From NCBI GenBank assembly GCA_028752905.1, contig JAQNBH010000015.1:33586163-33650162 (forward strand): a stretch of 64,000 nt of DNA, read 5' to 3'. The notes beneath the pieces are model-generated. The model did not search any database and was not told the origin of the DNA. It worked only from the letters and a program-made list of their open reading frames with translations. Below are positions 45,801 to 57,900 of this stretch, piece by piece. The translations under genes and the position numbers were made by a program. How positions within the stretch are numbered: position 1 is the stretch's first letter; each line of letters opens with the position of its first letter. The stretch is from Cladorhizidae sp. MBARI D1340-BT2. Its lineage: Eukaryota; Porifera; Demospongiae; Poecilosclerida; Cladorhizidae.

Positions 45801-47690
45801 ACTTTCCTTATCACAATCCACAATCCAAGCTTTATACTATGATGAAATCAATAATGCACAAAGGTACTGTATTAGGGCTTCAGCTATTAGGACAATGTCT
45901 AGAGCAATACAATGAGAGGATTTTTTTGTACAAGAGGGCATCAGGTAAAAAAAAAACTTCTTTTTTTCTCCATTCTCCATTGCACCTTCACCACCACTCA
46001 ATGCATATCACTAGTGATAAATGTTTAGGGATCAGTTTACGTCATAATTAAAAAACCCTTTTTTTAAATTTAACTTCCTGTCCTGTCCTGCATCTAATTA
46101 ACTTTTGGTGTCAAAGCCACAATAGCCAATAACAAAATAATAGCAATAACTTTTTTGTATGGTATACAAACGTAACGTAATCTTCCTATTTTGATGTGCT
46201 GTATAAACAGAACAACAGGCCAAGAGCTACAGAGAGAACGAGTGCTTGAAATTGAGTCTAATATCAAACCAGCATTGGTTAGGCCAAATGATGACAAGAA
46301 CCACCATGCAGTGTAGTAGGGGGAGAAGGAAGCTGTTATAACCAACATTTAGTTTGACGTATGAGGTCACCATATATTCTATGGAGTAACATAGTCAAAA
46401 GTTAACAAGTAAAGGAAACAGATTTTTCATTTTCAATTGAAGGTAAAATCTCAAACCAATGAATTTAAGTAAATGTAATCAAACACATACGTTAAAAAAC
46501 TTTAAATTTTGGACTTGCTCATCTATACATTCACGATTCGATGTCACTACGAGGTTTGTGAACCTCACAGAAAATTGCTAACTGGGGGGATTGGATATTT
46601 ACGGAGGTCTAGTAATTGGCAAGGGAAGTAAGCCACGCACAGAGGCCATAGGTAAACTGGTTAGTTTGTATTACTGTGCGTGCCTGAAGGTAATCTATGT
46701 ATGCATGCTGTTACTCTGTATAAAAAGAGTCCTAAACATGCTTGGTGGTGTGCATACAAGTACTTAATCACAAATATTATTACGCTGGATAAGCAAGCAA
46801 AATAATGCTGCTCTGTCATTCTATCAACCACAACAACTGCAGCACACACAAGTGCTTCTCTGCCACTGTGGCATGTTCCTAAAGCCAACAATATTTCACA
46901 TTATACAAAGAAACAGTTGACAAACATGCCTGATCATGTGGAAAATCCCATCCGTCTTCTACCTTGTACATAGTCAACGTATAAGCAAGCGTCTTAAGTG
47001 TAACATGAACAGATGCAATTCCCCACTTGCTGTTAAGTTCTAGAACCTTCTACCAACCAACTCTTTGAGGCATCATTTCACACGCCATTGGATTAGGAAT
47101 AACCAAAATATCAATGTTATATTCACTCAAAATATGGGGAATCTAAACTTCGTGTATTCGTGAGATCATTTGGGATGAACTGCCAAAACTTGTGTGATCC
47201 AGTCATTTCCAGTCTTTAATGATGAGTGCTTTTTAATTGTAGTGAGCTCTTCCATCGTTCAATCAAACAGTCATGATGAATCTCTTCTCTTCACTAGTCT
47301 CTTACCATCATTCACACAGCAAGTTCCAGCTTTCCACGCCAGCCTCGTATTGAGTTCAACTGCACAGCATCCATGATTTCATTCCCCCCCCCCCCCCACC
47401 CCCCACCCCCGGGTTACACGTAACTAATGTATTCAATATACCTACACATTTTAATCTCTAAATAAAGCACATGAATAGAGTTTAAATTTGTTCACCAAGG
47501 ATGTGAAAGCAGCAATCATTATGCTATCCAAGTGTAGTGATTGTTCTGCTATGTGGGACTAGTGTAAGTAATGGAGCTCAAGAAATATATTGCTATGGCA
47601 GTCAGTTGTTATTTATACTTGAGCAACAGTATTCTAGCATACATGTAATTTTATGCCATAGACACCAACCATCTTGGTTTCCCTCATTGG
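45801..47690. other. Unassigned
   Basis: No gene was recognised. A C-rich run lies at 47384-47409. The open frames at 46094-46348 (-) and 47194-47376 (+) are unrecognised. Confidence 0.35.
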
Positions 47691-47699
47691 GGGGGAATA

Positions 47700-48235
47700 C
47701 AAAGATTTTGGATAGCTGCAAACTCCACTCTATGAACTTAAAATATAGCTCAAAAGATAGTTGTCTCTGTGTGCTCTCTTTTTAAAAATGCTGCATCTAA
47801 ACATCAAGGCAGTTAAAGGCAGTTAAAGAGGCAGTTAAAGTTGGGGCCTCAAAACTGCAAGCCTCCTGACCTGATTGTGTGGCTAGGTAAACCCCTCCTC
47901 TACAAAATGAGTGTCATCTGACCTCAGTCAAATGGTTGTTAAAAATCAATTTTCTATTGCAATACAGCTTGACAACGTAGTAGCATAGCGGTTAAGTGCC
48001 TAATGAAAACATGAGAGTAAAAGGCTTCCTTCCTCTAACCGCTTTCAAACTTGACTGCAGAGCATGCTGGGTCCCCAACTTTGACTGCCTGTAATTAGGC
48101 ATGGTTACACAACATTTTTTAAATCAAATGAGAGCACACAGAGAGATCTGTCTTTTGAGCAATATTTGAAGTTCACCAGTGAAGTTTGCAGATTCTATGG
48201 CGATCCAAACTCGCAACCACACATTTTTGTAATGC
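47700..48235. mobile_element. Foldback-family copy
   Basis: AAATATAGCTCAAAAGATAG and GTGTGCTCTCTTTTT on the left are answered by GAGAGCACACAGAGAG, CTTTTGAGC and GAAGTTTGCAGATTCTATGG on the right. The element is palindromic with diverged arms. Confidence 0.75.
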
Positions 48236-48282
48236 AGGCTGAATTATGGGCCAGCACACTTGGGTGGGGAGGGGGGACGATG

Positions 48283-48901
48283 CTAAATTTAATTTTCTTC
48301 TTTTTTTTACCCGTGGTTACAACTTTAGAGCTCCGTAGATTCTGCAAACTTCATGGTATGGACTTGATATATAGCTCAAAAGATAGGTCTCTCTGTGTGC
48401 TCTCTTTTGATACTAAAAATGTTTCATTAGGTATAACTATAGGCAAGTTACTAGACCCTAAAGCGGAGGGACCTTAAAAATCTGAATCGCCGCAACCTCC
48501 ACAGAAACCACTCGAGTTGCAAAGTGTGAAAATGGTACGAGTGGCTAGAGGCTCTAAAGCACGCAATAACTCATTTGAATAGGGGTTAAAAATTTATTAC
48601 CTGGTCAGACACGTGGTGCAAAATTCAGGGCGTTGATTTTCTCTAGCCATTTTCAATTTTTTTTGCACTTTGCAACTCGAAGTGGAGGTTGCGGCGATTC
48701 AGATTTTTTAGGTCCCTCCGCTTTAGGGTCTAGTAACTTGCCTATAGTTATACCTAATGAAGCATTTTTAGTATCAAAAGAGAGCACACAGAGAGACCTA
48801 TCTTTTGAGCTATATATCAATTCCATACCATGAAGTTTGCAGAATCTACGGAGCTCTAAAGTTGTAACCACGGGTAAAAAAAAGAAAAAAATTAAATTTA
48901 G
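48283..48901. mobile_element. Foldback element, near-perfect palindrome (about 620 bp)
   Basis: The arms run from CTAAATTTAATTTTC at 48283 to GAAAAAAATTAAATTTAG at 48901. They are about 250 bp each and nearly identical as inverted copies (GTAACTTGCCTATAGTTATACC, GCGGCGATTC, ACGGAGCTCTAAAG). The centre is about 100 bp. This is the best preserved, hence youngest, copy of the family. Confidence 0.9.
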
Positions 48902-48904
48902 AAT

Positions 48905-49663
48905 AGTCCCCCCTTAAACTATACCTGAAACTGGGAGAAAAACGTCTGTTGATTTGGACTGCCCATAACTTTTTTTATAATTACTCTGTCCAAATAATAT
49001 TATGGTCACACTGTTCCTTGATCTATGTGCTTTCCAATGATATAAAAGATTAGTCTATAGGCATATTTTCTCAGAAGATGCATGCAGAAATATCAAGGCA
49101 TTCCAAAAAACTAAACACTTCTCCCCAACACTTCCCCCTCACCCATACTTACAAACCAAAAGCTGTAAATTGGTCTGTGGTTTGCCTAAGCTAATAGCTA
49201 TTATATGGCGGAGACAAAAATCACTAAACTGGGGGGAGTGGCGCATCCTGCCGTATTAGTGAATACGCGATCTTAACGATAAATCTGCAAAGGTCACCTC
49301 TTCTAATCACCATAACTTGACAACCCATCAAGTTAAAAAAAAATTGTCTCGCTCATATAATAGCTATTAGCTTAGGCAAACCACAGACCAATTTACAGCT
49401 TTTGGTTTGTAAGTATTATGGGTGAGAGGGAAGTGTGGGGGCAGAAGTGGTCATTTTTTTGGAATGCCTTGATATTTCTGCATGTATCTTCTGAGAAAAT
49501 ATGACTATAGACTAATCTTTTATATCATTGGAAAGCACATACATCAAGGAACAATATGAGCATAATATTATTTGGACAGAGTAATTATTTAAAAAAGTTA
49601 TGGGCAGTCCAAATCAACAGACGTTTCCCCCCCCAGTTTCAGGTATAGTGAGTCCCCCCTTAA
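48905..49663. mobile_element. Second inverted-repeat element with 13-bp flanking direct repeats
   Basis: Arms of about 300 bp (ACTATACCTGAAACTGGG at 48918; its inverse ends near 49649) surround a unique centre of about 130 bp. The 13-bp AGTCCCCCCTTAA is present directly on both sides (48905-48917 and 49651-49663). It lies immediately next to the foldback copy at 48283-48901. Confidence 0.85.
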
Positions 49664-51330
49664 TGCTATTATTGTTAGAGAATGCCGACATTAGCTTTTG
49701 CTTCTGCACAACGGGAACCTGTTCCTAATTGAATAAAAATATCTTCAGAGCAGTTTCAGTCCTGACAGTACATCCAATACCACATGTAGGGATCAGTAGT
49801 GAATTGGGCTTAATAGGGTAGGGAACTAGGGCATTAGCTAGGGCTAGAGCAATGGCAAGAGCGATGCAATACTCATGTTATCCCATGATGTAGCTAATGC
49901 TAGGACGTTTGTTCATTCCTGTGGTACGGGAAACCAGTCGAAAACAAACAAACTCTAGTTTATAATTTAGCAGCAGTCCCACAAATGCTACATGCGATTT
50001 ATATATATATAACGATTTTCAAATCAGGACAGAATGTGGATGTAATGACCACTTTTTATACTTCACTTCATTAGCTAAATCTCACCTTCCTCCCTTCATC
50101 TTCCCCTCCTACTGGCTCCCAATTCATTCAGCTTCACCTCATACTGAACTCTGTTACTTCCCTCCCATCCCAGCTCCTTACGTTCCTTGATAAGTTTGTC
50201 ATCAACTTTCACTTTCTCCAGCCTTTTAGTCTCATCCATACTAATTTGTTATTTTTTCTCCTTTCCTCCAGCTTTTCCTACCCTCTGTGTACTATGTTGA
50301 CTTAGAACCTGGCTGCCTACCACAAGAGTTCCGTCCTCTTTGGCCTTCGCATCCTCTTACCTCTTTGTGACTCCATGAGAAACCTTCTTCATCAAATTCT
50401 CGCAGTTTCCTATTGTCAATGTTCGTACAAAATCTTTTATCCCTTCTATTTAATAATAGTGGAGCTCTAAACAGGCTCTCCAACAACTTGACCATATCCC
50501 TCATCCTCCCCCATAAGCAGTATTTGCCTTCAATTTATCGATTAGCTTTCCCCTTCTTATCCCAACAACATCTTTAGTAGTTATTTTTTCCTAGAACTCT
50601 AAACAGGCTCACCAACATTTACATCCTCCTATAAGCTATCTTTTCAGTCAAGATTCAACTGGTGTGGATTACACTTTCTTCCTCTTCAAGCGTATCAGAA
50701 TCCCACCCAATCCTCCCACTACTCCTCTTCTCACACACTCACTTCCCCTCGACTGCCAAGGTTCATTTTCTCCTTGCCATTTCGACTAATGCTCTAGCCT
50801 TGAGAAGGCCATTGTAATTCCGATGTCAACTGAGAGATAATATAAATTGTTAATCCAGAAGCATATGGAGGCTATTTAATAGTGATAAACCCTTTTTGTA
50901 TATTCCTGAACTTAACTTGGTAGCTGTACCAACAGTCCTCTATTAGTTTTTGTTCCACTTAAAAGGAGTGTCTCCCTACTTCAGAGCTTCATAACTTTCA
51001 CATGATTTTTATGTTATCCATTTTAAACTTTATTTTGGCATGAAATCTAGCCATAAACCTAAATCTCACAAATTTGTGGTTAATAGATCCACATCTCAAG
51101 GGTTGAGGTTGGCATGAATATGTGGTGGTGGGGGCGAAAGAAAGGCAAGTTTGAAGCTCATACCAATACTAAGTACAAGCCTACCTCCAGAAATTGAGAG
51201 TCATGAAGAGAATGTCATGAATCTCACAACCAAATTCAGATAGGTCCGTGAGGAATTTCCACCCAGCACTTCACATAACCCGGAAGATTCCGAGGCATTA
51301 ACGGTTGGTTGGCTCAAGTGTTCGCTCTAG
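49664..51330. other. Unassigned, with a partial hammerhead-like repeat at 50780-50840
   Basis: TTTCGACTAATGCTCTAGCC and TTGAGAAGG...GTCAACTGAGAG mark a scrambled copy of the dispersed repeat. A minus-strand frame at 50504-50292 and a lysine/glutamate-rich stretch at 50230-50090 are not recognised. Confidence 0.4.
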
Positions 51331-51336
51331 TGCTAA

Positions 51337-51501
51337 CTGACCAATCAGATTCCCTAGCAAAAAACAGGAAGTCTGCAGCAAAAGTGTGCCTTCATGCGCG
51401 CGCTTAGCTGGCCAACTCTCGCGGTACCTCTATTGACCAATCAGATTCCTTCAACTCCTTTGCTGCAAAGCAGGAAGTCTGCAACAAAATCTACTATAAA
51501 G
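51337..51501 (+). promoter_or_regulatory. Calmodulin promoter: duplicated CCAAT module and TATA box
   Basis: GACCAATCAGATTCC occurs at 51339-51353 and again at 51435-51449. Each is followed by CAGGAAGTCTGCA. CCAAT boxes are at 51341-51345 and 51437-51441; TATAAAG is at 51495-51501, about 58 bp downstream of the proximal CCAAT. This is the spacing of a classical NF-Y/TBP promoter, which predicts transcription starting near 51525. The repeat is a module of about 96 bp duplicated in tandem. Confidence 0.75.
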
Positions 51502-51597
51502 TTGGGTGTGGCGACTTACCTTGCGGTGTAGTGGGACTCTTGTACTCGAAGACTTTTAGGAGCTAGTTCTATAAACTTCCGCATTCGTATCTCGACA

Positions 51598-52204
<607 letters not shown>

Positions 52205-52589
52205 ATCCACTCATCCAAGCTAGTTTTAGCCAATAACTTCATCTTCATCTCACCTTGTAACTATTTTTTAAAAAGAATGTTTAATGTCTAACATCATGAA
52301 GAAGTGCTGGGTGCAATATGCAATAGATGACTGGGGGAGAAGAAGTGCTGGGTGCAATAGATACTGGGGTTGAAGAAGTGCTGGGTGCAATAGATGACTG
52401 GGGGTGCATTTCCCCTTCAGACTGATGGGTTTTAATTATATTTATTATTTAAAGTGGGAAGTGGGGCAAGGAAAAAATTATAGGTGGTCTGAGAATGTGC
52501 TGGTCTGAGAATGTGCTAAATGAACTGATGCATGTTGCCAGTGCATGCATATTGGTTTTTTAGGGGCAATTAGGAGGTTAAAAAAAGTT
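52205..52589. other. Calmodulin 3' flank with a short local repeat
   Basis: GAAGTGCTGGGTGCAATA occurs three times at 52300-52400, a small degenerate tandem repeat probably within the 3' UTR. Nothing else was recognised. Confidence 0.5.
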
Positions 52590-53100
52590 CTAGTCTGACA
52601 CTTGGTAGATTCTGCAAACTTAGTGGTATGGACTTGATATATAGCTCAAAAGATGGTTGCTCTGGGTGCCCTCCAAGTTACTGGCGCTAAAGTGGGGGGT
52701 ACCTCGACCTGAAGGCCTGTAAACATGTTTTCTTCCAGATTGCTAGGTGCTCCTAGCTGAAATTTGATGTGGTTAGAGGAAGCCCTATGCAACATAAGTG
52801 TTCATTAAATTGGGACCTGTTAAAATTCATTTTCCAACCAGAAGCTTGACCACGTACTGGATAGCTAATGAAGCATAGGGCTTATATACCAATTTGGAGG
52901 AAAACTGTTCCTAATTGGGGTATTCAGGTTTTGAGGTACCCCCCACTAGCTTGGCTGTAGGTATAAAAAATGTTTTAGTATCAAAAGAGACCACACAGAG
53001 AGACCTACCTTTTGAGCTATGAGCTATATGTTAAGTCCTTACCAGAAGTTTGCAGAACCTATGGAGATATAAAGTGGGAACCACACGTTTTTAATTAAAA
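52590..53100. mobile_element. Foldback-family copy
   Basis: GGTAGATTCTGCAAACTTAG, GGACTTGATATATAGCTC on the left. AAAGAGACCACACAGAGAGA and TTGAGCTAT ... GAAGTTTGCAGAACC on the right, inverted. The arms are more divergent than at 48283. Confidence 0.75.
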
Positions 53101-53358
53101 ACTTTACTACTAAAATGTTTTTGTTACCCCTTAAAGCTTCATATTTATTTGGAGTTGACCTAATTCATCCCTGGACAAAGTATACATCATTGATCAAGGC
53201 ATTTTATTTTAGATCATGCATTATACAATTTGAACTGGTGATGTATCTTGTCAATTCTATAGGCACAGATGTATGCTAACAAGTTGAAATTGTCATGGGT
53301 TGTGGGGGGGAGTGCTGTTGTAGATGCACGAGGCATGAATTGTGGTGGCAGTGGTTGT

Positions 53359-53475
53359 TTATAAGATGTAAGAGACCCTTTTCTTGTGCTGCATAGCTGA
53401 TGCTGGGATTGGGACTGGCTTGGGCAATCCGAATGCGGAGTCGATGTAAGAATAGGTTCCTGGCCCTGGCACTGC
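53359..53475 (-). CDS. Candidate terminal exon, PGPGTY motif (sperm-tail PG-rich repeat-like)
   Basis: On the minus strand, after an acceptor (ACATGCAG), the frame reads AVPGPGTYSYIDSAFGLPKP and ends KKRVSYIL with TAA at 53361-53359. The PGPGTY motif is typical of SHIPPO/ODF3 or STPG proteins of flagella and cilia. No matching upstream exon could be joined with confidence. A lysine/glutamine-rich frame at about 53700-53610 (KQEYQRQLQNSDHTARQHKK) ending near a GT donor is a possible neighbour, but its phase does not fit directly. Confidence 0.3.
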   Translation of the reverse strand, partial: AVPGPGTYSYIDSAFGLPKPVPIPASAMQHKKRVSYIL

Positions 53476-54889
53476 CTGCATGTATACACACGAGTTTATT
53501 ATCAAATGCTCATATATCTCATACAGCGTTATAATCATTAGTACTATTATTAGATGGAACATGCAGTTGTTACACCCATATCTGGCTTGCTGAGATCTGT
53601 CGGCCATAATACCTGTACATTGCCCGTGTCCTTTGTTTCTTGTGCTGCCTAGCAGTGTGGTCACTATTCTGCAACTGTCTCTGGTATTCCTGCTTGCCAA
53701 TTTTTGTGATGTCTTGTTTTGCAGTACTTACATTTCTGCTTCAATGAGCTGGAGGGAAGCAGAGGGATACTGCAATGATTAGTCTTCTTGACCGACCGCA
53801 CCTAGGTTGCACCCACTTCCTGGCCTGACCATTGACTTCCCCCCGCCCTGTTCAGTCAGATGAAGTGTCAGAGTTGATTTGAAGTGTATTTTATTCATGT
53901 CACTTCTGTTCCAAGTACTGATCGTGTACGAACGAATCCCTGTTTCCATTTCTTCAAGTCTTCCATGTTGAACAGGGCCAATTTAAGTTTGAACTGTACT
54001 GTACAGTTGAGCAGTGGCAGATCAATGGCTGACAATCTAACATATCCTTTCAAACTAGGTTTGTAACAAACCAGAATGCAATACAACTTCTGACCTTTTG
54101 TGTGTGTGTGTGCAATTCCCACCCAGTTTTTTTCATGCAGCAACCTGACTTCGCAAGCACTGTGGCTTGTGAGACAAGGTCTTTTGCAACCTCTTCAAAA
54201 TCGTGTATCTGCCACTATCGAGCCAGGGATTCTTCAATCTTGTTGGGAAGTAGTGGATGTACTTAATGAGAACATCCTCCTCGTTCAGTGACTTGAGATT
54301 GAGACATATCCACACTCCCCCCCCCCCACTCCATCATCCCTTACGATTACCTGAGGTATTTCAGTTGAAACAGCTTCAAAAACTAAAAAGCTGATTTATA
54401 CCATCATGATGACTCCTAGAGACTTCAGGTACTCTAACTAGAGTTTCACTTTTGGAGTATGCTATGATTCTCATGGTGAACAGAGAGTATATGGTTGGAA
54501 GTGGATATATCCGTTCTCCAACATTATCGAATCCTTTGAAGAGTGATGGATATATCTTGAATATGTTAATATGTCTGACATCTTTGTTGCTGCTGTGGCA
54601 TCCATCCTTGCTGCTTGGTGCAGTTGCACTACTGCTGGCAAGTTGGCATTCCACCCACATACATATCCCTATTGTGTGCTGAGCCAAACGGTGGTGGGTA
54701 TTTGCCAGCTATAAATAGTATATGACGGGTCATGCCTGTATATGGGTATGGTAATTAATAAGGAATATGAGGGGGCAACTATGTTGAGGGGGGGGGGGGG
54801 GGTAATAAATAGAATGATAACACAGGGTCAGGCTTGTATCTTTTTTTTGTGTAGCTGGCGACTCTTCCTGGAAGGCTTTTCTTGTAAGG
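53476..54889. other. Unassigned
   Basis: It may hold introns or exons of the gene suggested at 53359-53475. A G15 run is at 54788-54802. No other signal was seen. Confidence 0.3.
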
Positions 54890-55160
54890 TTGTGACTTCT
54901 TCCCCAGAATCAATTGAATGAGTCCATGTGGCTCATAGTCGACGCCTCAGCAGCTGCCTTACCAGCATGGGCATTGCTGTCATGTCCCTTGCAACAATGG
55001 CAGATGGCTGGTCTTGCTGAGCACTTCACTTAGAGATGTTGACCTTTGGCACATTTAGTGCATACTTTTTGACATGTTGGTCTTCTCCAGTGTCCATGGG
55101 TATGGCCACTGCTGGGCACTGCATTTTGGCTCTCAAAAGGTCTCCTGCTGCTTTTATATC
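54890..55160 (-). pseudogene. Retrotransposon gag/ORF1-like zinc-knuckle remnant
   Basis: The minus strand reads HWRRPTCQKVCTKCAKGQHL, stop, VKCSARPAICHCCKGHDSNA, HAGKAAAEAS. The spacing C-x2-C-x4-H-x4-C, with a stop codon inside it, followed by a second C-x2-C cluster matches LINE ORF1 or gag zinc knuckles. The stop codon shows it is inactive. No RT was found beside it. Confidence 0.55.
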
Positions 55161-55429
55161 TTCTTTTTATCTCTTGTCTATGTCATCTCCATCTAGCACT
55201 AGCAGTTGTTTGGGACCACTCTCACAATGGCTTTTGGTATGTCTTTCCTCTGCTTTATGGAAGTGGAACTCCCCCTGCCCCCCACCCCCCTGTCCTGCCT
55301 TTTGAAACCCAAAAATCTGTTGACCCACCAAAAGTGCTCAAAACAATTTTTCTTTGTTAATATCAGAGAGAACTCTATCATGGATCCTAAATAACAGCCT
55401 CTTAGTAGTAAGGATCTGTGATAGAGTTC
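55161..55429. other. Unassigned
   Basis: C-rich run near 55270-55290. No gene was recognised. Confidence 0.3.
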
Positions 55430-55999
55430 TCCTATGGTTCCATGATATAGTGTTGCATTTGCAAAGCTCTATAGCTTCACGATATACTTTATAGCTGGCT
55501 CTCCTTTGTGTTAATTCTGTAGTTCTGTTGGTTTTAGCTTAAAGGGCGGGATGATGCCATTTTTTACAAATTCTAAAATAAAAAAACACTTGTGGTTACG
55601 TACCAGTTGAGAATCAATTTTCTAAAATGGATTTTAGAGTAGGGCCTTCTCTTGCCACTGATACTATTGTCAACTGTCTAGCACTTTCAAGTCAGGAGCC
55701 ACAACTGCAGTGGATTCAGGCATGCAGTTTTGAGGTCCCCAACTTTGACTGCATGTAACTTTGACATGGCTATACCTATGCATGTTTTTAGTATCAAAAG
55801 AGAGCACACAGAGAGTTATCTTTTGAGTTATACATCAAGTTCATAAGAGTAATGTGTGCAGAATCTATGTAGCTCCAAATTCCTAACAACAAGAATTTGT
55901 AAAAAATGGTATCGTTCCCCTTATATAATGTTGCATTCACAAAGCTCTATAGCTCCACAATATATTTTATGGCTGGCTCTCCTTTGTGTTTTTCTGTAG
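55430..55999. mobile_element. Foldback-family fragment adjoining the seed of the 37-bp array
   Basis: 55790-55900 carries AAAAGAGAGCACACAGAGAG and GTGTGCAGAATCTATG, i.e. one arm of the foldback family. 55440-55520 and 55925-56020 contain GCAAAGCTCTATAGCTCCA-like sequence from which the neighbouring minisatellite appears to derive. Confidence 0.6.
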
Positions 56000-56009
56000 C
56001 TTGCCAGCT

Positions 56010-56705
56010 TAAATATAATGTTCCATTCGCAAAGCTCTATAGCTCCATGATATAATGTTCCATTCGCAAAGCTCTATAGCTCCATGATATAATGTTCCAT
56101 TCGCAAAGCTCTATAGCTCCATGATATAATGTTCCATTCACAAAGCTCTATAGCTCCATGATATAATGTTCCATTCGCAAAGCTCTATAGCTCCATGATA
56201 TAATGTTCCATTCGCGAAGCTCTATAGCTCCATGATATAATGTTCCATTTGCAAAGCTCTATAGCTCCATGATATAATGTTCCATTCGCAAAGCTCTATA
56301 GCTCCATGATATAATGTTCCATTCGCAAAGCTCTATAGCTCCATGATATAATGTTCCATTCGCAAAGCTCTATAGCTCCATGATATAATGTTCCATTCGC
56401 AAAGCTCTATAGCTCCATGATATAATGTTCCATTCGCGAAGCTCTATAGCTCCATGATATAATGTTTCATTTGCAAAGCTCTATAGCTCCATGATATAAT
56501 GTTCCATTCGCAAAGCTCTATAGCTCCATGATATAATGTTTCATTTGCAAAGCTCTATAGCTCCATGATATAATGTTCCATTCGCAAAGCTCTATAGCTC
56601 CATGATATAATGTTCCATTCGCAAAGCTCTATAGCTTCATGATATAATGTTCCATTTGCAAAGCTCTATAGCTCCATGAATGTTCCATTCGCAAAGCTCT
56701 ATAGC
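56010..56705. repeat. 37-bp minisatellite (about 18 units)
   Basis: The unit consists of TATAATGTTCCATTCGCAAA followed by GCTCTATAGCTCCATGA. Point variants are TTTGC for TTCGC and CGAAG for CAAAG. Flanking single copies lie at 55450, 55930 and 56870. Confidence 0.97.
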
Positions 56706-57589
56706 TCACGGTATACTTCATGGCTGAATTAACAGCTGGTGCATTTCACCACACGCTCACATTTTAGTGCTTAATAAAAACACTCGTATAGTAGAGGGAG
56801 GGCTTCTTCTTGCTACTGATACTGACCTTTGTATTAATTCTCTAGCTTGCCAGCTCAAATGTCGTGTTGCATTCACAAAGCTCTATAGCTCCATGATAAA
56901 CTTCATGGCTGGCTCTCCTTTGTGATAATTCCGTTGGTTAGAGCTTGTATGTTGCATTGAACCCTCAGAACACACAAGCTTATCCACATGTCTGACAGAT
57001 CCCTCTCTCCTCCGTAATATTCATAATCTCTCTTCTCCAAGGAGATAAAACAAGGTACTGACTTGCCTTGGTTCAGGATTTTGGTACATTTAGGCTGCAT
57101 TATGGGAATCATTGCTTGCGGCAATTGCAGTTGTCTGTGGAGTTAAATGCTGTGCCATTCTGGGTTGCTACTCACAGCTGCCACCATGTCAGAAGATTAT
57201 TAGGCTCTCTGAATGAGTCTTCTTGGTATAAATTTTGCATTTCAATCTTCCTCACCCCTAAATATAGAGCACTAACTCTGTGTTATTACTATAGAATATC
57301 ATTATCAGACAGAAGGAACATTTTAGACCACATCACTTATAAGATAATTATCAGGCAGTTTTCTCCAGCCACTCCCATGCATTACGTCCTTGTCAGCTAT
57401 CTAATTATTATGTGCTAATTAGCATTCCATTAGTTAGTTAAACAACAGGGCAGTTAAGACCTGCAGCTTTAGAGAATTGGCTCACAGTTGCTGGCAAGGT
57501 GTGCTGACAATGAACCTGGCTAACGTGAGCAATTAGCACTGATGATAATTGTCTGCAGCTATCAATGGTGGTGAATTCTCAGTGAATTA
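56706..57589. other. Unassigned
   Basis: A degenerate single copy of the 37-bp unit is at 56870-56920. The open frame at 57068-57418 (+) is unrecognised. Confidence 0.35.
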
Positions 57590-57655
57590 CAATGACCTTC
57601 TCAATAATCAACTTGAACTTTGCTCCCTCAAGATGATTGAGAAAGTCATTGTAGT
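57590..57655. repeat. Partial palindromic copy of the hammerhead-like repeat
   Basis: CAATGACCTTCTCAATAATC ... GATTGAGAAAGTCATTG: only the outer parts of the family remain, meeting as an inverted repeat. Confidence 0.65.
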
Positions 57656-57699
57656 AAGTTAATTATTACAGGATATTCCCTCCATTAGGAAGGTCCTAC

Positions 57700-57900
57700 A
57701 ATTGTAACCACCCTTCCAAATTGTAACCACGGAGACAAATAGTAATAAGACACGCCCAAGTAATTGCTCATTAGGCTTATAAACTGAAGACAATGGGGGG
57801 GGGGGGGAGGATTTAGGAAAAATTCTGGGCTCCAGCAGGGTTTGCACCCTTGACTTCTGCTTTCTGGCCGGGTTACTCAACCATTGAGGCAGGGGCACCC
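57700..57900 (-). repeat. tRNA-derived SINE
   Basis: The minus strand from 57900 begins GGGTGCCCCTGCCTCAATGG (A-box-like TGCCTCAATGG). About 40 bp later it has GGGTGCAAACCC, which resembles a B box (consensus GGTTCGANNCC, two changes). A non-tRNA body with a C13 run (57807-57795) follows. The acceptor stem does not pair well enough for a real tRNA, so a SINE head is preferred. Confidence 0.6.

Noticed and set aside
47040..47380. LINE C-terminal end
   Set aside because: Resemblance to a DWN-LP...F-x-V-F ending is too weak and needs several frameshifts.
57838..57900. A functional tRNA gene on the minus strand
   Set aside because: The B box has two changes and the acceptor and D arms do not pair well; a SINE head explains it better.
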